A stretch of 64,000 bases of DNA from Sphaerulina vaccinii (lineage: Eukaryota > Ascomycota > Dothideomycetes > Mycosphaerellales > Mycosphaerellaceae). Positions within the stretch are counted from its first letter, which is position 1. Every line of letters starts with the position of its first letter. Under the pieces are notes generated by a model. That model saw only the letters and a list, made by a program, of their open reading frames with translations, searched no databases and was not told the DNA's origin. Shown in pieces: positions 23,105 through 33,114 of this stretch. Location of the stretch: positions 124,001 through 188,000 of the forward strand of contig JAKUDP010000011.1 in assembly GCA_022570795.1 (NCBI GenBank). Reading direction: 5' to 3'. Made by a program: the position numbers and the translations under genes.

Positions 23105-23359
23105 TTATCGCTCCTTGAACAAAGCGCTTGTGCTTGAACAAAGAATGGCGCATTCCCAGTCATCAGCCTTGCTGAGATTGGGTTTGTCGTTGTTCGTTTT
23201 CTCCTCCACTTCAGGCTCGTCGCCATCTGCGATGTAGATCGATGCACAGCCACCATAGACGTCGAGGGTTGATACAGGCTCGTCTCGGAATGGGGACTCT
23301 TCGCTTGACTCTTTGTCGTACCCAGCAGATGACTGTGGCTCTGATGACCACCACGACAA
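23105..23359 (-). CDS. Small acidic hypothetical ORF, possibly an exon of the upstream gene
   Basis: An 84-codon frame lying just downstream, on the same strand, of the repeat-bearing ORF 23381-24199. It is Ser/Glu/Asp-rich (YDKESSEESPFRDEPVS, GDEPEVEEKTNND) and starts with MSWWSSEPQS, which recalls the YWW and LWP units upstream. It may be a continuation of that gene in another frame or a separate small gene. I could not find a splice pair that joins them before the upstream stop. Confidence 0.25.
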   Translation of the reverse strand: MSWWSSEPQSSAGYDKESSEESPFRDEPVSTLDVYGGCASIYIADGDEPEVEEKTNNDKPNLSKADDWECAILCSSTSALFKER

Positions 23360-23380
23360 AGAGTTCTCCTTACGCCGCCT

Positions 23381-24199
23381 TCAAGCATATTGTGAAGCGC
23401 TGCAGGCGCAGAGCACACTTCGCACACAGCGCCACCACTTCCTCGTCTTGCTCTCTGGCCTCGTCGAGTCGCTCGCTGCGGCTGTTGCTGTCACTTCACT
23501 TTGCGCGGAACGGCTCCTGGCGAAGGAGAAGTCTGGCCAGAGCGTAAGCCCGCTATCGATGTCGGTGCTGGACTGCCGCCTGGCAAAGGAGTGGTTTGGC
23601 CACCAGTAATTGAGCTCGTCGTCGCCGATGCCGCGCTGCTGACGTTTCTCCTGCTTCTCTTCTCCCGAGTGTTCCTGCGACGCGCGCTCATCCGTGCGCT
23701 CAGTCGACACAAGACTCTCAGAGCCAGTCGCCGCCATTGCTGTCATCTCCATGTCCTCCGGATCGAGTCGTGGTGGTGGGTGCCCGCCAATGGTGTCATC
23801 GCCAGAACTGCTTGAGGAAGACCATCTGCTCACAACGGCCATCTCGGCGTCCAAGCTGCCGTGTATCATGCCTTGCTGCTGTCGCTCGGCTGCCTGTCCC
23901 TCGGAGATGCTTGCCGCTAGTGCGTGTGCTTGCGTTACACAGGAATCTTGTGTTTGGCGGTCACAAAGGCTGCCTTCGCTGGAAGTGCTCGAGGCAGACC
24001 ATTTGCTCACGGCCTTGCCAGGATCCATGCTGCCGCGCACTGAAGGTTGCTGCGCTGCAATCTGCTGGGTCGTCTCGGAGATGCTGCTGTTCGTGGGCGG
24101 TTTCGAGTCGTGGTGTGTGGTGTGCAAAATTGATCGAGCATTTGTGGTTGTTGACTGTTCTGCCGTCCAACGCACTGCTCGCCCAGCCTCCTGCCCCAC
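23381..24199 (-). CDS. Hypothetical Ser-rich protein with two internal repeat pairs
   Basis: A 272-codon frame not resembling any family I know. Two duplicated units support it as coding. The first is GSMDPGKAVSKWSASSTSSE, recurring as GSLDAEMAVVSRWSSSSSSG about 58 residues later. The second is YWWPNHSFARRQSSTDID, recurring as LTLWPDFSFARSRSA directly after it. The C-terminus is basic and Cys-containing (KWWRCVRSVLCACSASQYA). No signal peptide or membrane helix. The W-P-x-x-S-F-A-R motif could be a short docking element; that is speculation. Confidence 0.45.
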   Translation of the reverse strand: MGQEAGRAVRWTAEQSTTTNARSILHTTHHDSKPPTNSSISETTQQIAAQQPSVRGSMDPGKAVSKWSASSTSSEGSLCDRQTQDSCVTQAHALAASISEGQAAERQQQGMIHGSLDAEMAVVSRWSSSSSSGDDTIGGHPPPRLDPEDMEMTAMAATGSESLVSTERTDERASQEHSGEEKQEKRQQRGIGDDELNYWWPNHSFARRQSSTDIDSGLTLWPDFSFARSRSAQSEVTATAAASDSTRPESKTRKWWRCVRSVLCACSASQYA

Positions 24200-24669
24200 T
24201 CTAAGCAGAAGAATGAGACTCTAAATACTTGTAGAACTGTGCTTATTCATCAAAGCAGCTCAACAGCTGAACCCGCAGAGGCTACCTGCGATATCAAAGC
24301 AAATTAATTAGGTAGGTAAGTCCCCTTCTTCTATCCCCTCATCAATTCCCTTCAAAGCAGCGGCGGTGGTATGGTGTAGGTAGTTGTAGTTGTAGGTAAG
24401 TACCGCAGTAGTTGAAGATTGGCAACCTCGACTACTGCGAGCACTCCCTGTCTGGTCAGTAAAGACTAGAACAGCTTCCAGGGACAAACATCTTTTTTTG
24501 ATGTTTCGAGACCCGATATGCGCCAATACCTTTTTGGTACCATTGGCAAGGTCGCATGTTGTACACCTTTTGTGCAAGGTTTTGCGGATGTCAGGGTATT
24601 GGTGTTGACGGTATGACTTTTTGTGCGTCGAATCGACTTGTTGTGTTGCAGAAACGAAACTGCGGAGTC

Positions 24670-25205
24670 GGTGAAGCCGGCCGACCATTTTGCTCTGCCG
24701 GACAGCAACAGCACAACCATGCAGCGCAGAAGGACCAGCGAATGCTGTCGAGGATGGGAACGATCACTGCAGATCACTCGTGAAGTCATATCTCCATGCA
24801 TGAGTTGGTGATGGCAGCGCGACTTTTGCCGGGTGGATAGCTGCGGCGAAGGTGAAGCCAGCCGCGTTTGGCGGGCACTTGGTACCGTCACAACCACACA
24901 GCGCAAAGGCACCATCAGATGCTGCTGAGGCTACTCACGGTCACTGCATGCTACTCGCTGAGCTCTGAGGTCACACATGCATTGATGCGGGCAGCGTGAG
25001 TCTTGTGAGGTGGAAGGCCGAATTGGTGAAGCCAGCCGAAAATTGACTTTTTGGCCATTCAGCTGCAACATCACAACAACGCGACGCAGAGATGCAGGCG
25101 AAAGCTGTCGAACATGGAATATGTCATTGCTAATTGCACATCAAGTGCTGCGTTCGTACATGCGGTGGTGATGGCGGCGCGAGCTTGGTGAGGTGGACAG
25201 CCAAC
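24670..25205 (+). repeat. Tandem repeat, about three diverged units of ~178 bp
   Basis: Three units start with GGTGAAGCC(A/G)GCCG at 24670, 24851 and 25025, giving periods of 181 and 174 bp. Each unit holds, in the same order, a CAACA..CACAAC-type stretch, GCGCAGA/GCGCAAA/ACGCAGA, an AATGCTGTCGA/GATGCTGCTGA/AAGCTGTCGA block, a (G)TCACTGC/TCATTGC block, a CATGCAT/ACATGC block and a GCGGCGCGA/GGCAGCGTGA end followed by a GGTGGA(C/A)(A/G)GC-like sequence. The units are strongly diverged from each other, and the outer borders are approximate. No long ORF spans them. Confidence 0.55.
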
Positions 25206-26510
25206 ACAGCTCGAGCAACGCCAAGAGTGCTAGTGAACACAGCTCGCGCGCTCGAGTCGCTTGTAGGGGCTACAATACTGTACGTACGGCCATGTAGCTG
25301 GTGGCATGAGGACAACCGGGTTGCTCGGATTGAGAACATCAACACTGCTTGCGTCTCCAGGTTGTGGACGATGAAGGTGGCAGCGTCTAACAGCTAGCCA
25401 GGAGATTATGGCGGATCTCCAACAAGGCGGACAAGGAGCGAGAGCCGCTAGCGTGCCAAGCTCAATTGTGAGGTCTTCTTTGTTCGCACTTTTGCAACCC
25501 TCTTCGAAAAGACATCGACACTCTCCTCGGAGAGGGGCCGTTCAAGAGCTGCCATCGCAGCCACCGACAAGTCCTGCCATCAAGCTCGAGACCACCGAGG
25601 TGAGTACTATTGACGAGAACCACTTCGTGGCACCGCCGACCTCGACCTCAACGCTGTCGCCGGTCGCTTCATGGCAGAAATGGCCGGAGCGGCAGCGGCG
25701 ACCACTCATCCACCTTCTTCCCTTATCATATGTGAGGAGAGCAGCAAGCTGACTTCGTCTCGCGCAGGCATTGCCTCCTCATCGCCTTCGCCTCCGGGCG
25801 CGTGGTGCATCCTACCACACGGAGCTCGCTCTACGCAACCATCCAGGGCCACTGGGGGCGCTCCGCCATTCTCGCGGACAACGCTGCCCGGTGGCCAGCA
25901 GTAAGAGCATACGCGGTCTTCCTCCTCGGGTCAAACAGGAGAGCGTGAAGCGGTGCTGTGACAACATCGTCAACAAGAGGTGAGTTCCAAACATGCAGCA
26001 TGCCTTCCACCGCCATAAGACGCAGCAAGCTGACCTCGTTGTATCGCAGAACTTTCCGGACCACAGAGCCGCAGTACATAGGCCTCCGGTGGGCGCGCCT
26101 GTCACTGCGCTCACTGGGGGTGGCGATGTGACAACGTCGTCAACAAGATTGTGCCTTCGGGCGGGCAATGACAACGTCGTCAACAACACAGGTGAGTTCC
26201 ACGAATGCAGAACGCCCCCACGAGACTCTTCACCTTGACCTCACTCGGGTGTCCCTGCTCGAGAGGCGAGAGAGCTGGCTCGCTCGCCACCTCAATAGCG
26301 CACCCTCTTCTCTCCACCTTTCCCAGCGGTGCATAGAGACACCAAGCTAACCTCGTTCATGGCAGACCGTTCGCGCCCGGAGCCTGCGCTTCGAGAAGAG
26401 AGAACCTCTGTCTGGCCAGATGCCATCGGAAGGACGGGAAGGAAAAGACAAGACAAGCTGCGGGACTCAACGCTTCCTTCCCCGACCGATGTCGTGCATC
26501 TGGCAGTCAT
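25206..26510 (+). other. Decayed multi-intron gene remains, unassigned
   Basis: Frames here are short, but splice-like signals are dense. Three intron-end-like segments recur: AGCTGACTTCGTCTCGCGCAG ending near 25768, AGCTGACCTCGTTGTATCGCAG near 26050 and AGCTAACCTCGTTCATGGCAG near 26365. Two identical donors GGTGAGTTCCA occur near 25980 and 26190. GACAACRTCGTCAACAA occurs three times (25960-26190). A 14 bp block GAGCCGCAGTACAT at ~26064 recurs at ~26516 inside the RNA-binding remnant. This looks like an internally duplicated, decaying gene leading into the Mei2-like fragment. Confidence 0.3.
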
Positions 26511-26672
26511 GTTCGCGAGCCGCAGTACATCCACGTCGAGAAGGTCTACAACGGTAGAGATGTTCGCACCACGGTCATGCTTCGCAATATCCCCAACCAG
26601 TGGACCTGCCACAACCTCAAGCGCTTCCTCGACTTCCACTGCCCAGGCGAGTACGACTTCACGTACTTGTGA
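26511..26672 (+). pseudogene. Fragment of a Mei2-type RNA recognition motif gene
   Basis: One open stretch reads VREPQYIHVEKVYNG, RDVRTTVMLRNIPNQW, then LKRFLDFHCPGEYDFTYL and TGA at 26670-26672. This is the start of the C-terminal Mei2-like RRM: the RTTVMLRNIPN beta strand (RNP2) and the YDFTYL strand end are clear. The expected continuation (R-I-D-F, N-V-G-Y-A-F-V-N-F) is missing in frame; scraps such as MDF and VGFA appear in shifted frames over the next 50 bp. Mei2-type proteins bind RNA in meiosis and development. Only a piece is present, so I call it broken, but an unrecognised splice layout cannot be fully excluded. Confidence 0.55.
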
Positions 26673-26785
26673 GCATGGACTTCGCTTGAACTTGTAGGCT
26701 TTGCCCGTCAACTGGGACGACGCCAATCCAAGGTAACATCTTCACCGCATCCTACCGCGCTTGCTCTGACTGACATCCTCTTCAG

Positions 26786-27202
26786 TGGCTCGATGTGAGC
26801 GAATCAATCACGACCGATTCGAGTATACTAGAAGGGCTCCCGCCTGCGAAGAAGCCAAAGATATCAATCAAGCTCAAAGGTCCAAAAGCTCGTGTCGTCG
26901 CTGTTGTCTGCGCCACCATCGTCCACACCAACAGCAACATCACAGTGCCTTGCCTCTTCTGAGGTATGTGGTCGCAGCAATGACAATAACGTCTTGGCGG
27001 TGGTCGGCTTCGAGCAGGTGTCTGATCCTGCATGATGGACTCTGGCAGAGTCCATCACTTCAACGACAGCACCCTTGACGTCGGGCCCACCAAGAAGCAG
27101 AAGGAGGTGCCGATCTACGTGAATCCCTCTGCCCGCGTGCCACAGAAGGACACTTCCAGCGATAACAACATGTACTACGAGAGCCAATACCACCGCGCGT
27201 AA
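26786..27202 (+). other. Possible exons downstream of the Mei2-like fragment
   Basis: After a good intron end (CTGACTGAC branch, TTCAG at 26781-26785) a frame reads WLDVSESITTDSSILEG, LPPAKKPKISIKLKGPK and continues to TGA at 26960. After another intron-like stretch (GTATGT near 26964, GGCAG at 27044-27048) a frame reads GRVHHFNDSTLDVG, KKQKEVPIYVNPSARVP, ending in TAA at 27200-27202. Both look protein-coding, but their phases do not join cleanly, so either there are lesions or the model is wrong. The KISIKLK element recurs in many fungal nuclear proteins. No function assigned. Confidence 0.3.
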
Positions 27203-29681
27203 CACGATGACGCCCACTTGTTGCCGACAGCATATATACGCAAACAATCAAGAGTTCTCCTCGCTTCTTGCCTCACATCACACCCCCGTGTACCAGTTCT
27301 CTCTTGACTGACTTCACAGACAGTGTGTGATCATCGGGCGTCGAGTCGCCATCAAGCTCACGAAGTGGCCCAGCCAACATGCTCTCCGCCTCGCGCTTCC
27401 ATACCGCCGCTGCCGTCGCCGCCGCGACGAAACAGTGTCCAATATGAAGCCCGATGCGAGGACATGAACAGGAAGGTCAGGTGTGACAGGAAGAGTGTAG
27501 GTAGAGAGAGCACAGGCAGACCTCTAAATTCAGACAACAGCATCTGTATGCGGAGACAGGCACTTGTGGGCGTCTATGCCTCGCGTGGAATGTCCAATCC
27601 AGTGTATGCTGCGGCTCGGTCCTACGAACGACTTATATGGTAAGTGGTGCACTACCAGACCAGCGGAGGAATGCTCCATGCAACTCTCTCAGCAAGGCCT
27701 GGGCCGTATAGTCATGGTAGAGGATCGAATTTTGCAGATGTGCATGAGCGGTATTGCTCCCGATTGTATGGCCAGTATAGTATGGACTGAATTGCATGGG
27801 CTGGTCAGATGGCAGCTATTGTAAACCGCGATGCACTGCCGTCCCTCAGTCTCCTCACCGTATGGCATCCCAGCTCAGAGACATGCCTCTTTCTTTGAGC
27901 CTGCGCCGCTCTTTATTCTGGCCCATCTTATGCAGCTCTTGCCCACTCACTCAGCCCACACAAGCTTGTCCTGACTCCCCATGATCGTCATCATCGTATC
28001 CATGATAGGAGATCCTGCCAGCCGTCACGGATCCATCGATGAGGACGCTTCTCAGTGGTATGGGAGTGATGGTTGCGTGAGGAGAGAAGGATGAGGAGAG
28101 GTGTCGAACCTCAATCTCCGGTTCTTGGCAGAGCATGACAAAGGCAATTTCGACCTCACTTTCTCTTGCTGCATCTTTGTGCATCGACATTCCATCACAA
28201 TCTTCACCTCTGGCATCACGAAAGCTAGTGTAAGATGTATCTCGCGCCGAGATGTCGTACTGATGCCATTGAGTCTGCATGCCGAGTCTAGGAAATGGCA
28301 GCATGACAGCCCGTCCTATCCGCGGACCAGATATTCTGGATTGCAGCTATACTGCACCAGCATCCAGTCGGCGAAGTGATGGTCTGTCGCGAACCCAGGA
28401 ACAGTCTTGCTACACGTGAGACTGCATCAACTTCGCCCGTTTGCTGCGTCACAAAGGATCGTCCTGAGACAGTTCTGGGTTGCTACTTTCGCGGGAATCC
28501 GTCTTCTCACTGCTGTGAACAACATCAATCGCCGACTATCCCGCTGATCTTCTTACAGGGCCACAAGAATATACAGCATTGACCCGTCTTTCCATATACG
28601 ACAGCAAGAAAGACTATATATGCAACATCTCAACCTTCCTGCAAGCGGTCCTGCATTGCAGTGTCAATAGCCCTCAACTATCAGCAGACCACTGGTTCTA
28701 CCAAGCACGCTGTGTCCTAGTCTCACTCCAGAGCAAGTAGACGAAGACAATATCAATGCCATGATCAAGACTGCTACACCATGTACGGTATACTTGGCCC
28801 AAACTTCTATGTCCAGCCTGCTACTGTCTTCACTGAAGTCACTATGGCAAGTGAGCTCATCCTCGGGGTGGCAGTCTCTGGCCGCTGTCCAATATGGGTC
28901 CTCAAGAGGTTCCTCCGTGCCCTGCAAGGACTACACTCAGCGATCGAGTGAGCCATAAAAAACCCCGTCGACAAAGCTGCTGCGGGCAGAGACTCTCTGG
29001 TGTTCCAGTGTTGCGATAAGAAGGGCGAATGGCAGCACAGGTTCTACTCGCGATGAAACGCAGGACTTCGAAGCACTTCTCTGCTCCCACCATCTGCCAC
29101 TGGCCACAATGACAAGGAAATGTTAGAGAAAGCAGTGTGCGGTAACAGCAAGAATCTCGATTTCACATTTTCGATCTCGTCACGCGATCTGGCAATGCTG
29201 CTGGTGAGACCCGTACACAGATCAATGCAGTGCTGCGCCTCGAGAAGCACCAACAAGCTCTATGCAGCAGCAGTCCGCGCGCGCGATGCCCCGAACGTTC
29301 TGGAGTCGTGTCGTGCAGTGCGACGATATTCACTTGTCGGCGCCATCCACAAAGATGGCTGGGGTGGCCGAAGTCACTGCAGCTGGTCGACCTGACAATA
29401 GCCATAGTCACCGCGAACCCGCCTCACAACAGGAGCTCAAGCTCGGATGTGAACTGTCTGCCAGCCTCCTTCGTTTCGAATCGCATAGCTCGATCTGCCT
29501 TCTCGACCGACCTTGACTTCTTCCACCAACAATCATCAACATTGTTGACTTGCGCAAATCTTCACTGGCGCATACACCACCACCAGTAACAACTCTTTAC
29601 AACACATTTGAGGTATAACATTCTCTCATCCACTCTCATCTGCCTACCATCAGCTAACATCACTCAAAGGCGGATCTCATC
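27203..29681. other. Gene-poor stretch, no gene recognised
   Basis: About 2.5 kb with short frames only. A 57-codon protein-like frame near 28775-28948 (GPNFYVQPATVFTEVTM...) has no start, partner exon or known family. From ~29520 the plus strand becomes CA/CT-rich, consistent with the leader of the BTB gene at 29682. Confidence 0.4.
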
Positions 29682-30948
29682 ATGGCGAACAATGACGGCC
29701 GCACCATAAGTGCTGGTCAGATAAACACCATGAGCAGCGACCAGGTCGACGACCCGTCACTGTACATTCGAGCGCCACCAACAATCGTGCGCGGCCTCCT
29801 CGACTCACCATCTGTCATCATTATTGTCGTCGACAACGGTGTCACGAAGAGATACGAACTCAATCGCGCCAAACATCTGCGCAAAGTCTGACTACTTCCA
29901 AGCCGCCTTCCTCAAGAGCAAGATGCAAGAGTCTCAGACTCGCGAGATCACGCTCGAAGACGGCGTCACTCAAAAGACGATGGGCATCTTCGTGAACTGG
30001 CTGCAGTCGGGTCTCATCTACCTCGACGAGGCTAGCGTGGAGGTGTCCGGAACCGGTGGAGGCAAGAAGCGGTCTCGCGAAGGTTCGTTTCGCTCTCTTC
30101 CACTAACTCTGATGTACGGCACGCACCAAGCTAACTCAACAATGCAGATGGCCAAGAGGACGAATCTTCCACCAAGCGAGCGAAGCTTGACGATTCTGCT
30201 GCAATCACATCTGCAGGTACGTCGACCCATCTTGCGCCAACTGCATACAGATCTTGGAGCTTGACACTGACTTTCGATGGCAGACATCTCCGAAGCCTCG
30301 CCTGCTACTGCGACAGCAGACAAGCAGAACTGCAAGACCGACACCAGCAAGCCCAGCGTCGTTCCAGACGAAGAGGCTCCACTGCGTCCAGTCACCTGGT
30401 CATACCGCGACTTGTTCGAACTGTACATCTTCGCAGATTTCTACGACACCCTCGCCCTCCGCCAACAAGTCCTGAGCATCATTCAGATCAAGCTCATGAT
30501 GGAAAAGCCACGCACGTACGAGTGGCCTCCCATCGCCGACATCGCATACGCTGCGCAGAACCTGCCAAGCACGTCAGGGCTACGCAAGTTTCTCGTAGGC
30601 CTTGTCAGCAAAGACTTCACTCTCTCAGGCTTGGGTCGCAACAAGATCTCAGCTGCAGAGAATCTGGGAGAATTGCCTAGCGACTTCCTAGCTGAGTGTC
30701 CCGTATCTGCCAAGGCAGAGCGCAGCTCTGGCGCTTGCAATGACTCCAAGTGCATCATCCACACCAGGGGCGATGGCGAGAATGTGCTTCAAGGCGATCT
30801 TCACATCTTTCACGGGCATGAAAAGGATTCGAAGCAGGCTGAGGAACTTTGCTGCATGACTTGGGACTTCCTTCTTGACAAGTTCTGTCGGTACTACCGC
30901 GACATCCGCGAGGACTATGGCAGCGACGATGGCACCGATGAGTGGTAG
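29682..30948 (+). pseudogene. BTB/POZ-domain protein gene with a one-base insertion
   Basis: Three exons are clear: 29682-30082, 30148-30216 and 30284-30948 (CTAAC and CTGAC branch sites, CAG acceptors). They encode a fungal BTB protein of ~378 residues: N-terminal BTB strands (SVIIIVVDNGVTKRYELNRA, SDYFQAAFLKSKM, FVNWLQSGLIYLDEA), a charged linker with KKRSRE and STKRAKLDD, then a helical C-terminal part starting SYRDLFELYIFADFYD. In exon 1 an extra A in the run at 29871-29873 breaks the frame between NRA and ICAKSDYF: the upstream frame stops at 29891 and the downstream frame is one base off. The phase of the later exons demands the correction. Intact relatives may act as Cul3 adaptors. An assembly error is possible. 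Confidence 0.75.
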
Positions 30949-31775
30949 ATGCGAGATTCTAGGGCGCCGATTCTTCACCCGGTGTAAGTCTATGGCTGGG
31001 ATGTCGGAGCGATTGCGAGTTCTTCTAGACGGCAAGACAGGGTCTTCTGCTTACATTATTGGAAAACGTGGAGTCTGTAGCTCGAGTGCGGTTGCGGTTG
31101 CGACTAGCTTTTCTACAAGAAAAGATAGAGTCTTCTGTACAACTTGATCAGAAACGCGGATAAGCGAATTTGTTGGCGTTCAATGGAACTCAAATGACCA
31201 AAAACCTCGTTCTCATGTCTTGTCTCATATCAAATGCAGCGAACCTGCTGAAAAGCAGATAAGCATGCCATGTACTCGCTGACTTTTCGATCTATCAGTA
31301 TCGTCCACAAGTCTGCCCAATGTCCACATCATTGATATACACTTTCTGCTAGACTCCTGTATAGCTTGACCAAACGTTCATTGCAAGCATGAGAAGGACA
31401 CTAAGCAAGCTGTTGTTCGGTGTTGACTTGATTGGAGCGAGATACTCGGAACTGAGTTCTGCGGCTGGGAGACAGCTCAGGATGATCTTGATGACTGAGC
31501 GAGCTGCGAGCGAATGCTGAGGAATCGAGTCGGGCATGCTTTGTATGATACTTAGATAAGTACTTCACAGCATGAACCTGCGAACTCTACTCTCTGACCA
31601 TTACATAACTCTGCGCCATTGACTCTCTCAAAGAGTCGTGAGAATGGTTGTATCATGCATCATCTATTCGTGTATCATCTATGCTGTTGTCGCTCAATGC
31701 TCGTAGAGCTCCGCTTCGCTTTCACCTTCAATGATGCCCAGTAATACGTATCGTTGCAACCCCAGTCATTGATGC
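30949..31775. other. Intergenic, convergent 3' regions
   Basis: 827 bp between the convergent BTB and Apa2-like genes. It becomes more A/T-rich than the genes. No ORF above ~90 codons and no repeat noticed. Confidence 0.4.
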
Positions 31776-32868
31776 TTACCACGGAACTCCAAACTGCTCC
31801 AGCGCCTTCATAGGTCCGTACTTGATATAAGCGTCGTACTGTTCCTCGCTCCAAGAATACATTAGTCCGGTCATAGCGGCAGCGTTGCCCGAAATCTTGG
31901 TTCCTTCGTCTTCGCCAACTTGGATCCAGGCCTTGGACCGAGGAATGAGGATAAGGTGTCGTCTTGTGAGGACAACGTTATGTGGTTTGTCCTTTGGAAA
32001 GTTCAGGGTCTTAAAGAGTTCAGTATACTTCTGCTCGAGCGTTTCTCCACATGGGTAAGTTCCCAGAGGGAAGGCGGCGTGCTTGAATGGCGCATTTCGT
32101 ATGGTTTCGACCGGGATTCGGATGGTCTCATATGTTGGTCTGAAATCCTCATCTCCGTATTTGTCTATGAAGCGTTCACTTCCCTTCTCTCTCGTATCGG
32201 GTACAGACAACGCCTCATCCGTTTTGAGCAGTGACAGGAAACTCTTCTCGTTACTAACGGGAATAGGTATGATCTGCAAGTGCTTGTGTCCGACTGAAGA
32301 TCCCGCATCGATGCCGCAGTTGAATATCATCATGTAGGACCTGGGAAGGTTCATGAGGACGTCCCAGCCGGCTTGGAAATCATTTGCATTGAGCGGGTCG
32401 GCTTGGGGCTGGAACTCCTTTGTCGGTAGGACGAATTGTGGCCTCATGACACAGAACTTGTTAAGTATAAGTCTCATGGTGTCTTTGTGAGGATAATTTC
32501 GGTTCATGAATCCGGGGAGACTCCAATCGCCATCGCGGTCGGGAAAGGCTTCTTTAGAGGAAGAAGTGGACTGTTCGCGATCTTGAGGTTTGCTTTGGAG
32601 GGCTTTCGCTACTCGAAATTCGAACTGTGAGGAATGTTAGTATGTGGTCGTTTTTGGCAAAGAAAGTAGGACTTACATCAAATGGGTCGCCTTTGATGTG
32701 GCGTGGTTGTGTTTCGTTCCACAGAAGCTCACCAGCTTCATGTAGTCTGTCGAACTGGGCAAGTGCTTGGGTTTCCAGTTCTGAAGGGAATTCATTGCCC
32801 ATTTTGTGATATGGGTAGGATGGTGGTTGAATATTCCCAAAGCTGTTGCCTATGCCTTTGGGGGCCAT
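31776..32868 (-). CDS. ATP adenylyltransferase / diadenosine tetraphosphate phosphorylase (Apa2-like)
   Basis: Two exons (32677-32868, 31776-32624) with a 52 bp intron give 346 residues, close to yeast Apa1/Apa2. The signature is the HIT-like active site GSSVGHKHLQIIPIP in the middle, preceded by MMIFNCGIDAG; the second His of HKH is the expected nucleophile. C-terminal NVVLTRRHLILIPRSK also fits the family. The enzyme splits diadenosine polyphosphates with phosphate into ADP and ATP, in the cytosol, limiting Ap4A. The start at 32868 (MAPKGIGNSFG) is preferred; the frame stays open upstream to an ATG at 33090 but that part has no family character. Confidence 0.88.
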
Positions 32869-33114
32869 GGTCTTCGAGGTGTCAGAGCTGTTGACTAATT
32901 GATTGATCCTGAGACTGTATGGCTGCTTTGGAAAGGCAGAAAACGTGAGAAGAAGTGGCAAAAGTTTGGGAAGTGATGTAGAACTAGGGCGCCTCGTTAC
33001 GGAGCAATCGCCACCGTCTCGAGGAGGACAGTCAGAGAAAGCACGAGCATGACGCGGTCGTCCTTGCGCGTTCATCAACAGCAACATCACTGTCTATAGT
33101 CTGCTGGTGTACAG

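Noticed and set aside
28085..28125. tRNA T-arm-like hairpin GAGGTTCGACACCTC on the minus strand
   Set aside because: No matching D arm, anticodon arm or acceptor stem around it.
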